From CATQHS01 sp963422655 (GTDB lineage Bacteria > Actinomycetota > Acidimicrobiia > Acidimicrobiales > Aldehydirespiratoraceae), in contig OY730440.1 in the NCBI GenBank assembly GCA_963422655.1, positions 1,860,001 through 1,924,000 on the forward strand: a stretch of DNA of 64,000 bases, in the 5' to 3' direction. A program made the position numbers and the translations under genes. This document shows positions 26,992 to 34,668 of the stretch, one piece after another. The first letter of the stretch is position 1; every line of letters starts with the position of its first letter. The notes under the pieces were generated by a model, which did no database searches, was not told the DNA's origin, and worked only from the letters and a program-made list of their open reading frames with translations.

Positions 26992-29900
26992 ATGGCACTA
27001 ACTGTATTGTTCGTGGGATTGTGGATGTTTGCTGGGTCTGCCGGAGCTTCTTCCGATCCTGTTGCTTCTGTTGGGTCGTTGACTTCATTGAGGTCCAATC
27101 TGGCTGCTTCGGTGGAGGATCCCGAGGTTATGGGTGTGCTGAACCCGGTGGTGCAGTCTTATGCGCGAGATTATGGAGTGTCGTATGAGGAGGCGGAGCG
27201 GCGTTTGGATCGGGTTTCTCCGTTGCAGAAGTTGCTGGCTTCGATTCGTGATGTTGAAGGCTCGAGGCTGGCAGGTTGGGGGATAGATCATGATGATCGA
27301 TTTGTGGCTTGGGTTTGGTTGATCGGTGATGATCCTCCGAGCGTGGAAGCGGCGAAGATTTCCGATTCGCGTGATGATGTAGAGATCCGTGTTGGTGCTA
27401 CTCATACATACGAAGAGTTGAGAGTAGCCCAGGACGAGATCAATCCCGAATTGGTTGAGAAAGCGTTTGAGAATGCCGATACTAATCCGGGCGTGTCTAC
27501 GAGTGTGGCCTTTACTGGGATTGATATGGAAGCTAACAGCGTGAAAGTTGCTATCGACCCCGTATTATCGGTTAGACGAGGGCGGAGGGCTGCTGGCTCC
27601 GATTCAAAGCGGGTTTCTGATCAGGTGTTCAGCGAGGAAGCGCGGCGAATTGCCGAGGTTCTGCGAAGCTTCTTGGGTGTCGGAGTAACAATTGCGGATG
27701 GCCGATGGATCGCACCCACTGCGGATCTCAGAGGAGGCCAGGGATCATCATCATCCTGCACGGCTAGTTTTGCAGGTAAACGGATTGGAGGTGATTACGG
27801 GCTATTGACTGCAGGGCACTGCCCAAGAGATCTTGGCACTAATGGTGTTGAGTTGCCCTATGTTAACGGATGGCAAAGTACTACTACGGACGCCCAGTTC
27901 AATCGAGTTCCGGAGTCTGACCCTCCTCATCGGTTGTTGGACGATATTGTCTGTGGACCCCTCCCAACCGATGTGTGTGACGTAACCGGGACGATCGCTC
28001 GTGATTCAATGACAGGCCATTACGTATGTTACACAGGACGAAAAAGTGGCTACTCCTGTGGTACAGTCACGATGGTCGCCGTTCGTAGTCATCGATGCTT
28101 CAGCCATCCTGGCCCTGCCAAGAGGAAGATGATGGAGGAATTGGGGATAACGATGCACGGCTCAAGAAAACAAGTTAAGTGTGAGCCATTATATCTCATG
28201 GTTGAAGGAGAGGACTTGAGAGGATGTATTGGTGATAGTGGTGGTCCACTGTACAACAAGGATGGTATTGCCTTTGGAATACTAACAACAGGATCTGGTA
28301 ATAGGTGTATCTCTTCGGTTTATCTCATCTTTTCTGCGATCGAAGAAGTTGAAAAATTCCTGGGTGTTGAAGTCTTGACCGAGGATCCGCTGCCACCGAG
28401 CGCACCTGGAGAGATTGACGCGGCTGTGACTTTGTCTGGGGTGTCGTTATCTTGGAGTGCTCCACCTGAAGGGGCACGCAAATATGTTGTGTATCGTCGG
28501 CGTTCGGGTAAAAGCTTCGTAGCTGTAGCAACCGTGACCGATCTTCACTACACAGATTCGGATTCTGTTTCGGGCAACTTACCTGGTGATGAGTATTTCT
28601 ATCAGGTTCGGGCAGTCAACAATCTGGGCTTGAAGAGCGCACCTAGTGCTGTGGCGCGGGTATCTGTTCCGACTTCTGAAGGATTCAGAATAACCCTGAG
28701 TTCCGATGACGTGTCATTGTCTTGGCCGCCCGCGCATGGGGATGTTGCTAGCTACCATGTGTACCGTCGGGTCGCAGTTACAGGCACAACTTATGGCAAG
28801 ATCGGCGACACCATCACTACCAGCTACTCGGATCCTGTTGCTAGGCTGATTCCGGGAATTGAATACTACTATCGAGTGAAGCCAGTCAATAGCGCCGGAG
28901 CGGAAGGCAGCTGGGGTGCTGGCTCAAATTACGCACAGGTCGCGTTGCCAGCCTCTACTGACCTTCAGGCGGTGTTCAGCGCATCTGGTGTGCAGTTAAC
29001 TTGGACTGTTCCGGCAGGCGATGTTACCCGCTTTGAGCTGTACAGGCGCGCTCCTGCGCTCGGCCAGGGCTATCGCAAAATCGGCACGACCCGAGATGCC
29101 ACTGCGAGTTTCGTGGATCCTGCTACCGGTCTGGTGCCCGGCGTTGAGTACTTGTACCGGGTCAAAGCAGTCGGTAGCACCGGTGAGGTTGGTGGCTGGG
29201 GATCAGGCTCCAACTACGCACCCGTGTGGGTTCCGGCCACCACAGACCTCAGAGCCATAATCCGCACAGACAACGTAGAACTGACTTGGACCGCGCCAGT
29301 GGGTGATGTGAACGGCTACAGGGTGTACCGGCGGGTAGCAGGCCCAAGTCAAAGCTACTCCGAAATCGGTCACACCGACACTCCCAGCCTCATGGACCCG
29401 ATCGCCGATTTGGTTCCCGGCGTTGAGTATCTATACCGGGTGAAGCCAGTTAGTAGTGCTGGCGTGGTCGGCGGTTGGGGGCCAAGCTCAAACTACACAT
29501 CAGCGCGACTGCCATCCGCTAGACACCTGAAAGCCATAACCGGCGCAGCCGGTGTGACGGTTACTTGGACCACCCCTGGTGGTGATGTTACCTCTTATGA
29601 AATATACCGACGCTCCGTAATGCCACCCGGCAAGAGCTATCAGAAGATCGGTGAAACCACCAGCACCGAGACCAGTTACTCCCACCCCGTGTCAGATTTA
29701 GTGCCCGGTGGCAAGTACTACTACCGGATCAGACCAGTCACTAGCACCGGTCAGGTTGGTGGCTGGGGATCCGGCTCCAACTACGCGCAGGCTACTGCTC
29801 CGCCGCTCAGCGACCTGAAAGCACAATTCGGCCCTAATGGGATGTCGCTAACTTGGGCAGCACCAGCAGGCGATATTGCTAGCTACAGAATATATCGGTT

Positions 29901-30393
29901 GGCGGAACGTAAACAATACCGACTTATAGCAATCTCAAACACTCCTCACTACACTGACCCTGTTGTAGCTCTCATTCGGAACATTGCAAATCTAAAGCCA
30001 GGAGTTGACTACTACTACCGAGTAAAAGCTGTTGGCCGTGATGGCGCTATTGGTGGCTGGGGATCAGCCGCCAACTATGCATTAGCAACTGTGCCATCTG
30101 TGCCAGCTCCAAGTGGCTTGAAAGCAACAAGATATTCAAACGGAGTCACACTTTCATGGGACCAACCAACTGGAGATGTAGCAAGCTTCAAGGTCTATCG
30201 ACGTGCCGCAAAGCCCGGAGAGCCCTACAGACGAATCGGAGTACGCAAGGTTCCCTATTTCTGGGATCCATCCTCTGAATTGACACCAGGAACAGAATAC
30301 TATTACCGGGTGAAAGTAGTCACTAAATCACGTCTAGCTGGTGGATGGGGTTCAGGCAGTAACTACGCAGCGATAAGAATACCGACAAGTTGA
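26992..30393 (+). CDS. Secreted streptogrisin-like S1 serine protease with seven fibronectin III domains (paralogue 2)
   Basis: A 1133-residue paralogue of the preceding gene. Signal peptide MALTVLFVGLWMFAGSAGA; propeptide with SYARDYGVSYEEAERRLDR and LAGWGIDHDD; protease domain with His276 (LTAGHC), Asp300 (TTDAQF) and Ser416 (GDSGGP), all intact; then seven FN3 domains. Compared with paralogue 1 the protease domain has a longer loop between CGTVT and the Ser region (RSHRCFSHPGPAKRK). FN3 units here have diverged from each other, unlike those of paralogue 1. The start is uncertain: the ATG at 26992 gives a compact signal peptide, while a TTG at 26941 adds 17 residues including a lysine that would improve the n-region. 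No strong ribosome-binding sequence precedes either. Confidence 0.83.
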   Translation: MALTVLFVGLWMFAGSAGASSDPVASVGSLTSLRSNLAASVEDPEVMGVLNPVVQSYARDYGVSYEEAERRLDRVSPLQKLLASIRDVEGSRLAGWGIDHDDRFVAWVWLIGDDPPSVEAAKISDSRDDVEIRVGATHTYEELRVAQDEINPELVEKAFENADTNPGVSTSVAFTGIDMEANSVKVAIDPVLSVRRGRRAAGSDSKRVSDQVFSEEARRIAEVLRSFLGVGVTIADGRWIAPTADLRGGQGSSSSCTASFAGKRIGGDYGLLTAGHCPRDLGTNGVELPYVNGWQSTTTDAQFNRVPESDPPHRLLDDIVCGPLPTDVCDVTGTIARDSMTGHYVCYTGRKSGYSCGTVTMVAVRSHRCFSHPGPAKRKMMEELGITMHGSRKQVKCEPLYLMVEGEDLRGCIGDSGGPLYNKDGIAFGILTTGSGNRCISSVYLIFSAIEEVEKFLGVEVLTEDPLPPSAPGEIDAAVTLSGVSLSWSAPPEGARKYVVYRRRSGKSFVAVATVTDLHYTDSDSVSGNLPGDEYFYQVRAVNNLGLKSAPSAVARVSVPTSEGFRITLSSDDVSLSWPPAHGDVASYHVYRRVAVTGTTYGKIGDTITTSYSDPVARLIPGIEYYYRVKPVNSAGAEGSWGAGSNYAQVALPASTDLQAVFSASGVQLTWTVPAGDVTRFELYRRAPALGQGYRKIGTTRDATASFVDPATGLVPGVEYLYRVKAVGSTGEVGGWGSGSNYAPVWVPATTDLRAIIRTDNVELTWTAPVGDVNGYRVYRRVAGPSQSYSEIGHTDTPSLMDPIADLVPGVEYLYRVKPVSSAGVVGGWGPSSNYTSARLPSARHLKAITGAAGVTVTWTTPGGDVTSYEIYRRSVMPPGKSYQKIGETTSTETSYSHPVSDLVPGGKYYYRIRPVTSTGQVGGWGSGSNYAQATAPPLSDLKAQFGPNGMSLTWAAPAGDIASYRIYRLAERKQYRLIAISNTPHYTDPVVALIRNIANLKPGVDYYYRVKAVGRDGAIGGWGSAANYALATVPSVPAPSGLKATRYSNGVTLSWDQPTGDVASFKVYRRAAKPGEPYRRIGVRKVPYFWDPSSELTPGTEYYYRVKVVTKSRLAGGWGSGSNYAAIRIPTS

Positions 30394-30639
30394 CCCACGC
30401 CCCATCATCGTTTTCGTATTACTGGGGTTGTATGGCCAGACATGATCAACGTGCTCTACCCCTAATTTGACTCTTCACCGTCGCCAGACCGCGACGGGCG
30501 CAGCGAATCAATCTCCGAACCGGCACTATCTGAGCAGGTGGTTTGCAGGGTTTAGCAAACGACACCCCTGAGGGGTTCTGGCACTGCTCGGACAAGAGTT
30601 TTGTGGGTGTCGGGTCGCTAGATAGTGACGAAGAATGTA
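30394..30639. other. Non-coding spacer after protease paralogue 2
   Basis: About 245 bases without a credible gene. The only structure seen is the interspersed imperfect palindrome at 30561-30613, listed separately. Confidence 0.5.
30561..30613. repeat. Interspersed palindromic repeat, copy 1
   Basis: A 53-base element bounded by GACACCC and GGGTGTC (inverted ends) with the core GGTTCTGGCA and GCTC..CAAG. A second copy is at 39846-39893. The two copies share most positions and lie on either side of the protease/peptidase region. Its nature (REP-like element, terminator or mobile-element end) is open. Confidence 0.5.
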
Positions 30640-30875
30640 GACGACGTACTCGGGCGGTAGCGGCCGCGGCTGCCGACTTCCTTAGCCGGGAATCCTATTG
30701 TACATAAGGTACCGCTTTCTCCCTTCTTAGAATACCCAGGCTGTCCAGCCATGAAATATGCGTATGGCCCACTATATTGGGCAATTTGATCGTCTGTATC
30801 TTCAGTCTCTGTTCCGGCCTGAGCGCCTCTCGCTTCTGCCAACTCGGCCGCCTAGGTTGCGAAGTCCTCATTTCC
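30640..30875 (-). pseudogene. Duplicated fragment of protease paralogue 3
   Basis: Roughly 215 bases (30655-30871) are about 93-95 percent identical by eye to 38218-38434 inside the paralogue-3 gene, same orientation. The fragment encodes EARGAQAGTETED, SGPYAYFMAGQPGYS and TGFPAKEVG-like stretches and then loses homology. It lacks a start, a propeptide and the rest of the domain. It is directly followed by the transposase remnant at 30935. Confidence 0.8.
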
Positions 30876-30934
30876 TCCTTCAAATACGGGCGCAGGCTCG
30901 ACACCCTCAAAACTGTTCCGACCTTGGGGGCACC

Positions 30935-31340
30935 GACGCATCCACGGCGAACTCGTGGGCCTCGGACACAGGGTTGCATCCCTCGACCCGTGTGTCAGAT
31001 CCTCAAGAACCATGACATCAACCCTGCACCAGGCGCACCGAAGTGACCTGGACCGAGTTCTTGCGGCCCCACGCTGCCGTCGCGTGCGACTTCTACACCG
31101 TCTACACCGCCACGCCGAACAACTCAACGCCGCCGCGCCCTTCTCCGCACCCCCGAAACGAACACGTTCGCCGAAACGCTGGATCGGATCAATCCGCACC
31201 GAGTTGCTCAAGCAACCCGCAGGGTTGCCCCGCACCATCATGTGGAACCAACGACAACTCGAACGCCTCACCACCGACTACATCGACCACTACAACCACC
31301 ACCGTCCCCACCGTTCCCTGCACCGACAGCCCACCAGCGA
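30935..31340 (+). mobile_element. Decayed DDE (rve-type, IS3/IS481-like) transposase remnant
   Basis: Pieces of one integrase-core transposase occur in different frames: RRIHGELVGLGHRVA (about 30935-30980), VCQILKNHDINPAPGAP (30990-31040), VTWTEFLRPHAAVACDF (31040-31090) and, after an internal gap, the C-terminal TTDYIDHYNHHRPHRSLH (31273-31326). The central D-x-D region is missing and frames are broken at least three times. The 3' edge near 31340 interrupts the MazG-like gene on the other strand. The 30990-31140 part is duplicated at 40745-40896 with the same frameshift. Confidence 0.75.
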
Positions 31341-31514
31341 CCCTCGAAGGTGCTTCTTGTAGCCCGCCATGAGTGTTCCAACCTCACCAGCGAGCCCGAG
31401 CAGCGGGCCGAGCCTAGGGTCCACGCCCTCGTCGGCGAGGCGGGGCAGATGGTCGGTGAGCTGGGCAAGTTGTTGGTAGCGCGAGAGTTCGAGGCCGCTA
31501 GGTGTCGATATCAT
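31341..31514 (-). pseudogene. MazG-like nucleotide pyrophosphohydrolase, N-terminal fragment cut by the IS remnant
   Basis: From the ATG at 31514 the frame reads LSRYQQLAQLTDHLPR and then LLGLAGEVGTLMAGYKKHLRG. The GLAGEVG...EYKK-type segment is characteristic of the first helices of MazG-like all-alpha NTP pyrophosphohydrolases. The metal-binding second half is missing because the transposase remnant begins near 31340. The ATG overlaps the C1 peptidase stop by 17 bases, so this was the last known gene of the ACP-to-peptidase operon. Confidence 0.55.
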
Positions 31515-32199
31515 CTTGGTTCCCGTATCGAGTTTTGGTCAGTGTGGGGCCAACTGGCCGCGAGGTACCCGCTGTGGTGGAGATCGACCAAGCGGCCAGC
31601 ACGTGATCGGCGATGAAGGCGAACGGGATCCAGGCGTAGCCCTCGTCGCCCCACGAGTTCCGCAGCAATATCTCGTTGGTATCGCGCCTGTGCCCGACGA
31701 TCACCATCACATGGAAGCCGCCATCGCGGTCAGTAACGGCGGGGTTGCGAAGGTGACCGTCTGCTGGTCGGCGGAGCGCACTCCATGTGGGCACGCCGAT
31801 CGCAATGACCGTGCTGTTCTCCAGAAGGGCTTCAACGGCGGCTCGGTCGAGGGCGCACGGATCGAGCGCGGCTAGGTGACAGTTGGCCGGGTCGATCGCT
31901 GAGGCGGGTGGAGCGTATGCAGAGCTTCGGTCGTCGGCGGTCGGGTCATACGGCCATAGCGCCTCGGCTGGCTGGCCCCACTTCCGCAACGCCTGGTCGG
32001 CTGACTCGAACGTTGTTCCCGGATCGTTGTCGCGGTCAAATTGCTTCGCGCCCCAGTACAGGGTTTCGATACTGCGATCGATCCCGTCGCCAATGTGCAG
32101 TTCGTGAGCCGCAGTTACTGCGAACGCCAGGCAGGTACCGCGTTGGCCTTGACTCCGGACAGCGCCAAGTGCACTGCGAAGGTCGATCGTCTGGGCCAT
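31498..32199 (-). CDS. Papain-fold (C1A-type) cysteine peptidase
   Basis: A 233-residue protein that is essentially a bare papain-like catalytic domain, without signal peptide or propeptide, hence cytoplasmic. Oxyanion glutamine and nucleophile are in SQGQRGTCLAFA (Gln17, Cys23); the catalytic histidine is in GGFHVMVIVGH (His163); the third residue is in LLRNSWGDEGYAWIP (Asn181), the NSWG motif. The ATG at 32199 lies one base after the stop of the metallopeptidase-chagasin gene, so the two are translationally coupled. Lack of a propeptide means activity must be restrained in another way; the chagasin-like domain encoded immediately upstream is the obvious candidate (inference). The longer open frame upstream overlaps that gene and is not used. 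Confidence 0.82.
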   Translation of the reverse strand: MAQTIDLRSALGAVRSQGQRGTCLAFAVTAAHELHIGDGIDRSIETLYWGAKQFDRDNDPGTTFESADQALRKWGQPAEALWPYDPTADDRSSAYAPPASAIDPANCHLAALDPCALDRAAVEALLENSTVIAIGVPTWSALRRPADGHLRNPAVTDRDGGFHVMVIVGHRRDTNEILLRNSWGDEGYAWIPFAFIADHVLAAWSISTTAGTSRPVGPTLTKTRYGNQDDIDT

Positions 32200-32200
32200 C

Positions 32201-33202
32201 TCAGGCCGCGAGTAGTTGTGTCTGCTGGTTGACTGAGATGCCCTGTCCGACCTCCGAGATTGGCGCTGGTCGGGTAATCGCATCGATGGTGAACGTCGTG
32301 CCTTCGTCGCCGCCCTCCCAGGGTTGCGAAAGCGCGAAGTCAAGGCGGCTTCGGCCAAGCCCGTGCGCCTTCAGGGTGATGTGGCGGGTCCCTGAGCCAC
32401 CGAAGACGATACCGTCGGCGTTTTGCTGTCGTGTAACGTAGCGGTCGTTCACGACTAGGAAGTTGGCCTCGAGATCGTCTGGAAGGAGCCATTCGTATCC
32501 GGTGGACCGGATCTCGGGGAGAGCGATATCGATCTCGTCGGCTGGGTCGAGCTCGATGCATCGGTGGTTGTCCGCCAAGTTCAACTGCCACACAGCTGCT
32601 CTCGGATTATCGGGGCGTCGGCCGCCCAGCACTCGTTTCTTGAGCGCTAGTGGTGAGGCCTTCCCGAGCTGCACTGCATCGGCGTATGGGATCTTGTTCA
32701 GTGCCCGTAGCTGTGTGACTGCTGCCTTGTAGCTGACGCCGAGTTCGACGGACAGAAGATAGATGTCGATGTCGGTTAGTGATGGTCGGTCGGGGTCATG
32801 TCCACGATGCTCGAGGCGGGTCTCGATCGCAAGCTCGGACATGAGGAGACTCGCGGCGAACGTTTGGGCTTGGATCTCTTGGGGGTCGTCGGTTGGATCG
32901 AGGATTGTTGTGTCGTCGTCGGTGTGTGATGGATGACCCAGCTCGTGGTGGCCGAGTTCGTGAGCGGCGGTGAACCGCTGCAGTGCCATTGGTCGGGCAA
33001 CGTTGACCGCGATCCCTGAGACATCTCCGACTCGCTGGTAGACGCCTAGCAAGCGATCAAGGTCGCCCTCGAAGCTGAGCCAAATCCCCTTGTCCTCAAT
33101 GAGGTCGAAGATCGGAATTCGATCCCCAATTGAGACGTCGATCTCAGCGAGAACGTACTCGGCGGCCAGGACGGCTTCGCGACGGAGATGCCCGAGGTTC
33201 AC
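32201..33202 (-). CDS. ImmA/IrrE-type metallopeptidase fused to a chagasin-like (I42) protease inhibitor domain
   Basis: A 333-residue two-domain protein. The N-terminal part is an ImmA/IrrE (COG2856) zinc peptidase: HELGH at 81-85 within AAHELGHHELGH and a probable third ligand in QEIQAQTFAASLLM (Glu109), followed by a helical region. Residues about 218-310 resemble chagasin/I42 inhibitors of papain-like enzymes, with the three inhibitory loops: RSTGYEW (232-238, the NPTTGY loop), FGGSGTRHITLKA (267-279) and LSQPWEGG (291-298, the RPW loop). The ATG overlaps the XRE gene stop by 4 bases. ImmA proteases cleave partner XRE repressors in known systems; here the same protein would also carry an inhibitor for the downstream C1 peptidase. 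The domain call for the C-terminus is by motif only. Confidence 0.78.
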   Translation of the reverse strand: MNLGHLRREAVLAAEYVLAEIDVSIGDRIPIFDLIEDKGIWLSFEGDLDRLLGVYQRVGDVSGIAVNVARPMALQRFTAAHELGHHELGHPSHTDDDTTILDPTDDPQEIQAQTFAASLLMSELAIETRLEHRGHDPDRPSLTDIDIYLLSVELGVSYKAAVTQLRALNKIPYADAVQLGKASPLALKKRVLGGRRPDNPRAAVWQLNLADNHRCIELDPADEIDIALPEIRSTGYEWLLPDDLEANFLVVNDRYVTRQQNADGIVFGGSGTRHITLKAHGLGRSRLDFALSQPWEGGDEGTTFTIDAITRPAPISEVGQGISVNQQTQLLAA

Positions 33203-33585
33203 AATGCTCCTTCGCTTGCTCGTTGTGGTGGCTGCGCTGGACCGGCATTGCGGAGAAACTGGGCAAACCTGAGAACCTGTTCCTGATCACCACTTGATAA
33301 CTCCGATGTAGCTCGCAAGAGCGCACCAGTGGTTGCATCATCGGGGATGTCATCCTCTGCATCGGAGAAGAATGACAGTGGGCGGCGGTACAGCGCTGCC
33401 AGACGTTTCAACTCTAAGAACGTCACCTTGCGTCGTGCTGACTCCATATCCGATACCGATGGTCGCGGGATGTCGAGATGGTCCGCCACCGCTGTTTGCG
33501 GGAGCCCCAGCGATTCTCTCGCTTCGCGCAGTCGTCGTCCGAGTACCTCGGGCTCGGATTCGATCGGATTGGTTTCGTCGGTCAT
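33199..33585 (-). CDS. XRE-family transcriptional regulator, ImmR-like
   Basis: A 128-residue cytoplasmic DNA-binding protein. A helix-turn-helix_3 domain spans about residues 14-70 (LGRRLREARESLGLPQTAVA, then IPRPSVSDMESARRKV), ending in the LAALYRRPLSFF segment typical of XRE proteins paired with ImmA/IrrE peptidases. The C-terminal tail is short. Its gene overlaps both neighbours by 4 bases. By analogy with ImmR/ImmA and DdrO/IrrE it is probably the repressor of this operon and the cleavage substrate of the peptidase encoded next. Confidence 0.88.
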   Translation of the reverse strand: MTDETNPIESEPEVLGRRLREARESLGLPQTAVADHLDIPRPSVSDMESARRKVTFLELKRLAALYRRPLSFFSDAEDDIPDDATTGALLRATSELSSGDQEQVLRFAQFLRNAGPAQPPQRASEGAL

Positions 33586-33974
33586 GACGCCTCCTTGAAA
33601 TCGGGAATTGCTTGCGTTAGCGTTCTTGGTGGTTGCTGGCAGTGAGCGATCACCGCAGCGATCGCGAAACCCTCTTCGTGGGTCAGGCTGCAGGTCAGCT
33701 CTCCGATGCCGCGGGTCGCGGCGTGGCAGCGGGCAGCGTCGCTCAAGGCCAGACGGGGTCTGCCAGTTGGCGTCGTCGTAACAACGATGTCAAGCATGTC
33801 AAGGCCTCGCACTCCAGTCCCGAGCGCTTTCAATGCGGCTTCTTTGGCCGCAAACCTCGCCGCCAGGCGTTCTTCGTCCCCAGCACACTCAACGAGTTCG
33901 CCGTCGCTGAAGACCGTTGCCAAGACGTCGAGCTCGCCTCGAAAGTCCAACGCGAATTCAGCAACGCGCAGCAT
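33582..33974 (-). CDS. Holo-ACP synthase (AcpS)-like 4'-phosphopantetheinyl transferase, N-terminus atypical
   Basis: A 130-residue AcpS-fold protein. It has FSDGELVEC and the key AARFAAKEAALKALGTG with the metal-binding glutamate, DIVVTTTPTGRPRLAL, and the end strand SLTHEEGFAIAAVIA. AcpS enzymes normally begin with a strand carrying a catalytic aspartate (G-x-D-V/I). That strand is absent after the ATG at 33974, which has a GAGG ribosome-binding sequence. The last codons of the preceding frame read GFEVSHAAR and resemble the missing strand, so a frameshift or reassignment near 33960 is possible. It overlaps its neighbours and sits in one operon with an ACP-like protein, its natural substrate. 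Confidence 0.68.
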   Translation of the reverse strand: MLRVAEFALDFRGELDVLATVFSDGELVECAGDEERLAARFAAKEAALKALGTGVRGLDMLDIVVTTTPTGRPRLALSDAARCHAATRGIGELTCSLTHEEGFAIAAVIAHCQQPPRTLTQAIPDFKEAS

Positions 33975-34281
33975 GAGAGACCTCGAATCCCTCGAGGTAT
34001 AGGTCGCTGAACTCTGCAAGCGCATCGACGCCGAGCGACTCCTCGTATAGCTCCGCAGCGAAAATGGTGTTGGCCACCGTCACCACCGGCGAGCGCGGCC
34101 ACGACGTGCTTCCCTCCGGCTGACTCGCAACGAACCGATCCAGGACCTCGCGGACCTCAAGACACTCGTCGTCAGCCTGCCACGACGTGACGACATTCAC
34201 TGCGGTGCCACCCGAGTCGAGGACGGCCCCAAGTGTCGCGACCCAAGCCTCAGAAAGTGAACCCTCGTCGACCGAGATCAA
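33958..34281 (-). CDS. Small protein of unknown function between ACP-like and AcpS-like genes
   Basis: A 107-residue protein I cannot assign firmly. SLSEAWVATLGAVLDSGG, then VVTVANTIFAAELYEES and FSDLYLEG recall the N-terminal part of thymidylate-synthase-like proteins, where T-V-A-N-T-I-F-P..LY is followed by a long catalytic half; that half is missing here. It overlaps the upstream gene by 4 bases and the downstream AcpS-like gene by 17. The protein is acidic, without membrane segments. Truncation, or a gene joined by frameshift to the AcpS frame, should both be considered. Confidence 0.5.
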   Translation of the reverse strand: MISVDEGSLSEAWVATLGAVLDSGGTAVNVVTSWQADDECLEVREVLDRFVASQPEGSTSWPRSPVVTVANTIFAAELYEESLGVDALAEFSDLYLEGFEVSHAARC

Positions 34282-34574
34282 AGCGACCCCAGCTTCGGCA
34301 CGGCGCGAGTGGCAATTAGCTCAATCAGGTTCGCCAGACTCGTCACCTGCTCAGATCTCAGATCGGCCTTCCTCGCCACCTTGCTTACTCCAAGCTCTCG
34401 ACAAACGCGAGCGATCACGACCATGGCCTTGCGTGATGCGATAGGTGCCACACCACCGTCCTCAAGGAGGCTCTCGAGGCGGTCTCGGTCGAGACGGAGA
34501 CTCGGCAACTCATCGAGTACGAAAACGCGAACCCGGGCGGTGACTGATGGAGGCGCTGTAGTGGAAAGCGACAT
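34278..34574 (-). CDS. Acyl-carrier-protein-like protein, first gene of the peptidase operon
   Basis: A 98-residue protein with an ACP-like pattern: VRVFVLDELPSLRLDRDRL, then GVAPIASRKAMVVIARVCRE, LGV, and the fourth-helix style VTSLANLIELIATR. Ser47 (in IASRK) aligns with the phosphopantetheine serine, and the distance from it to the following Gly-Val equals that in bacterial ACPs, although the usual D-S-L is A-S-R. An AcpS-like protein encoded two genes downstream supports the call. The ATG at 34574 has a strong AGGAG 7 bases upstream. No condensing or adenylating enzyme is nearby, so a carrier role in lipid or polyketide synthesis is not indicated. Confidence 0.5.
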   Translation of the reverse strand: MSLSTTAPPSVTARVRVFVLDELPSLRLDRDRLESLLEDGGVAPIASRKAMVVIARVCRELGVSKVARKADLRSEQVTSLANLIELIATRAVPKLGSL

Positions 34575-34587
34575 TCGTCGACTCCTA

Positions 34588-34612
34588 GTGTATAATATTC
34601 CTACATAGTAAC
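34588..34612 (-). promoter_or_regulatory. AT-rich promoter/operator region of the ACP-to-peptidase operon
   Basis: The 25 bases before the AGGAG are AT-rich in a GC-rich context and hold a TATTAT-type -10 on the minus strand inside an imperfect inverted repeat, with TGTA and TACA half-sites flanking the centre (plus strand TGTATAATATTCCTACA). A dimeric XRE repressor could bind here. The transcription start is not determined. Confidence 0.35.
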
Positions 34613-34668
34613 ATCGTGATCGGTTTAGCTACACAATTGTCAGAAACGGTGTAACCCTTTCCGCGGTC

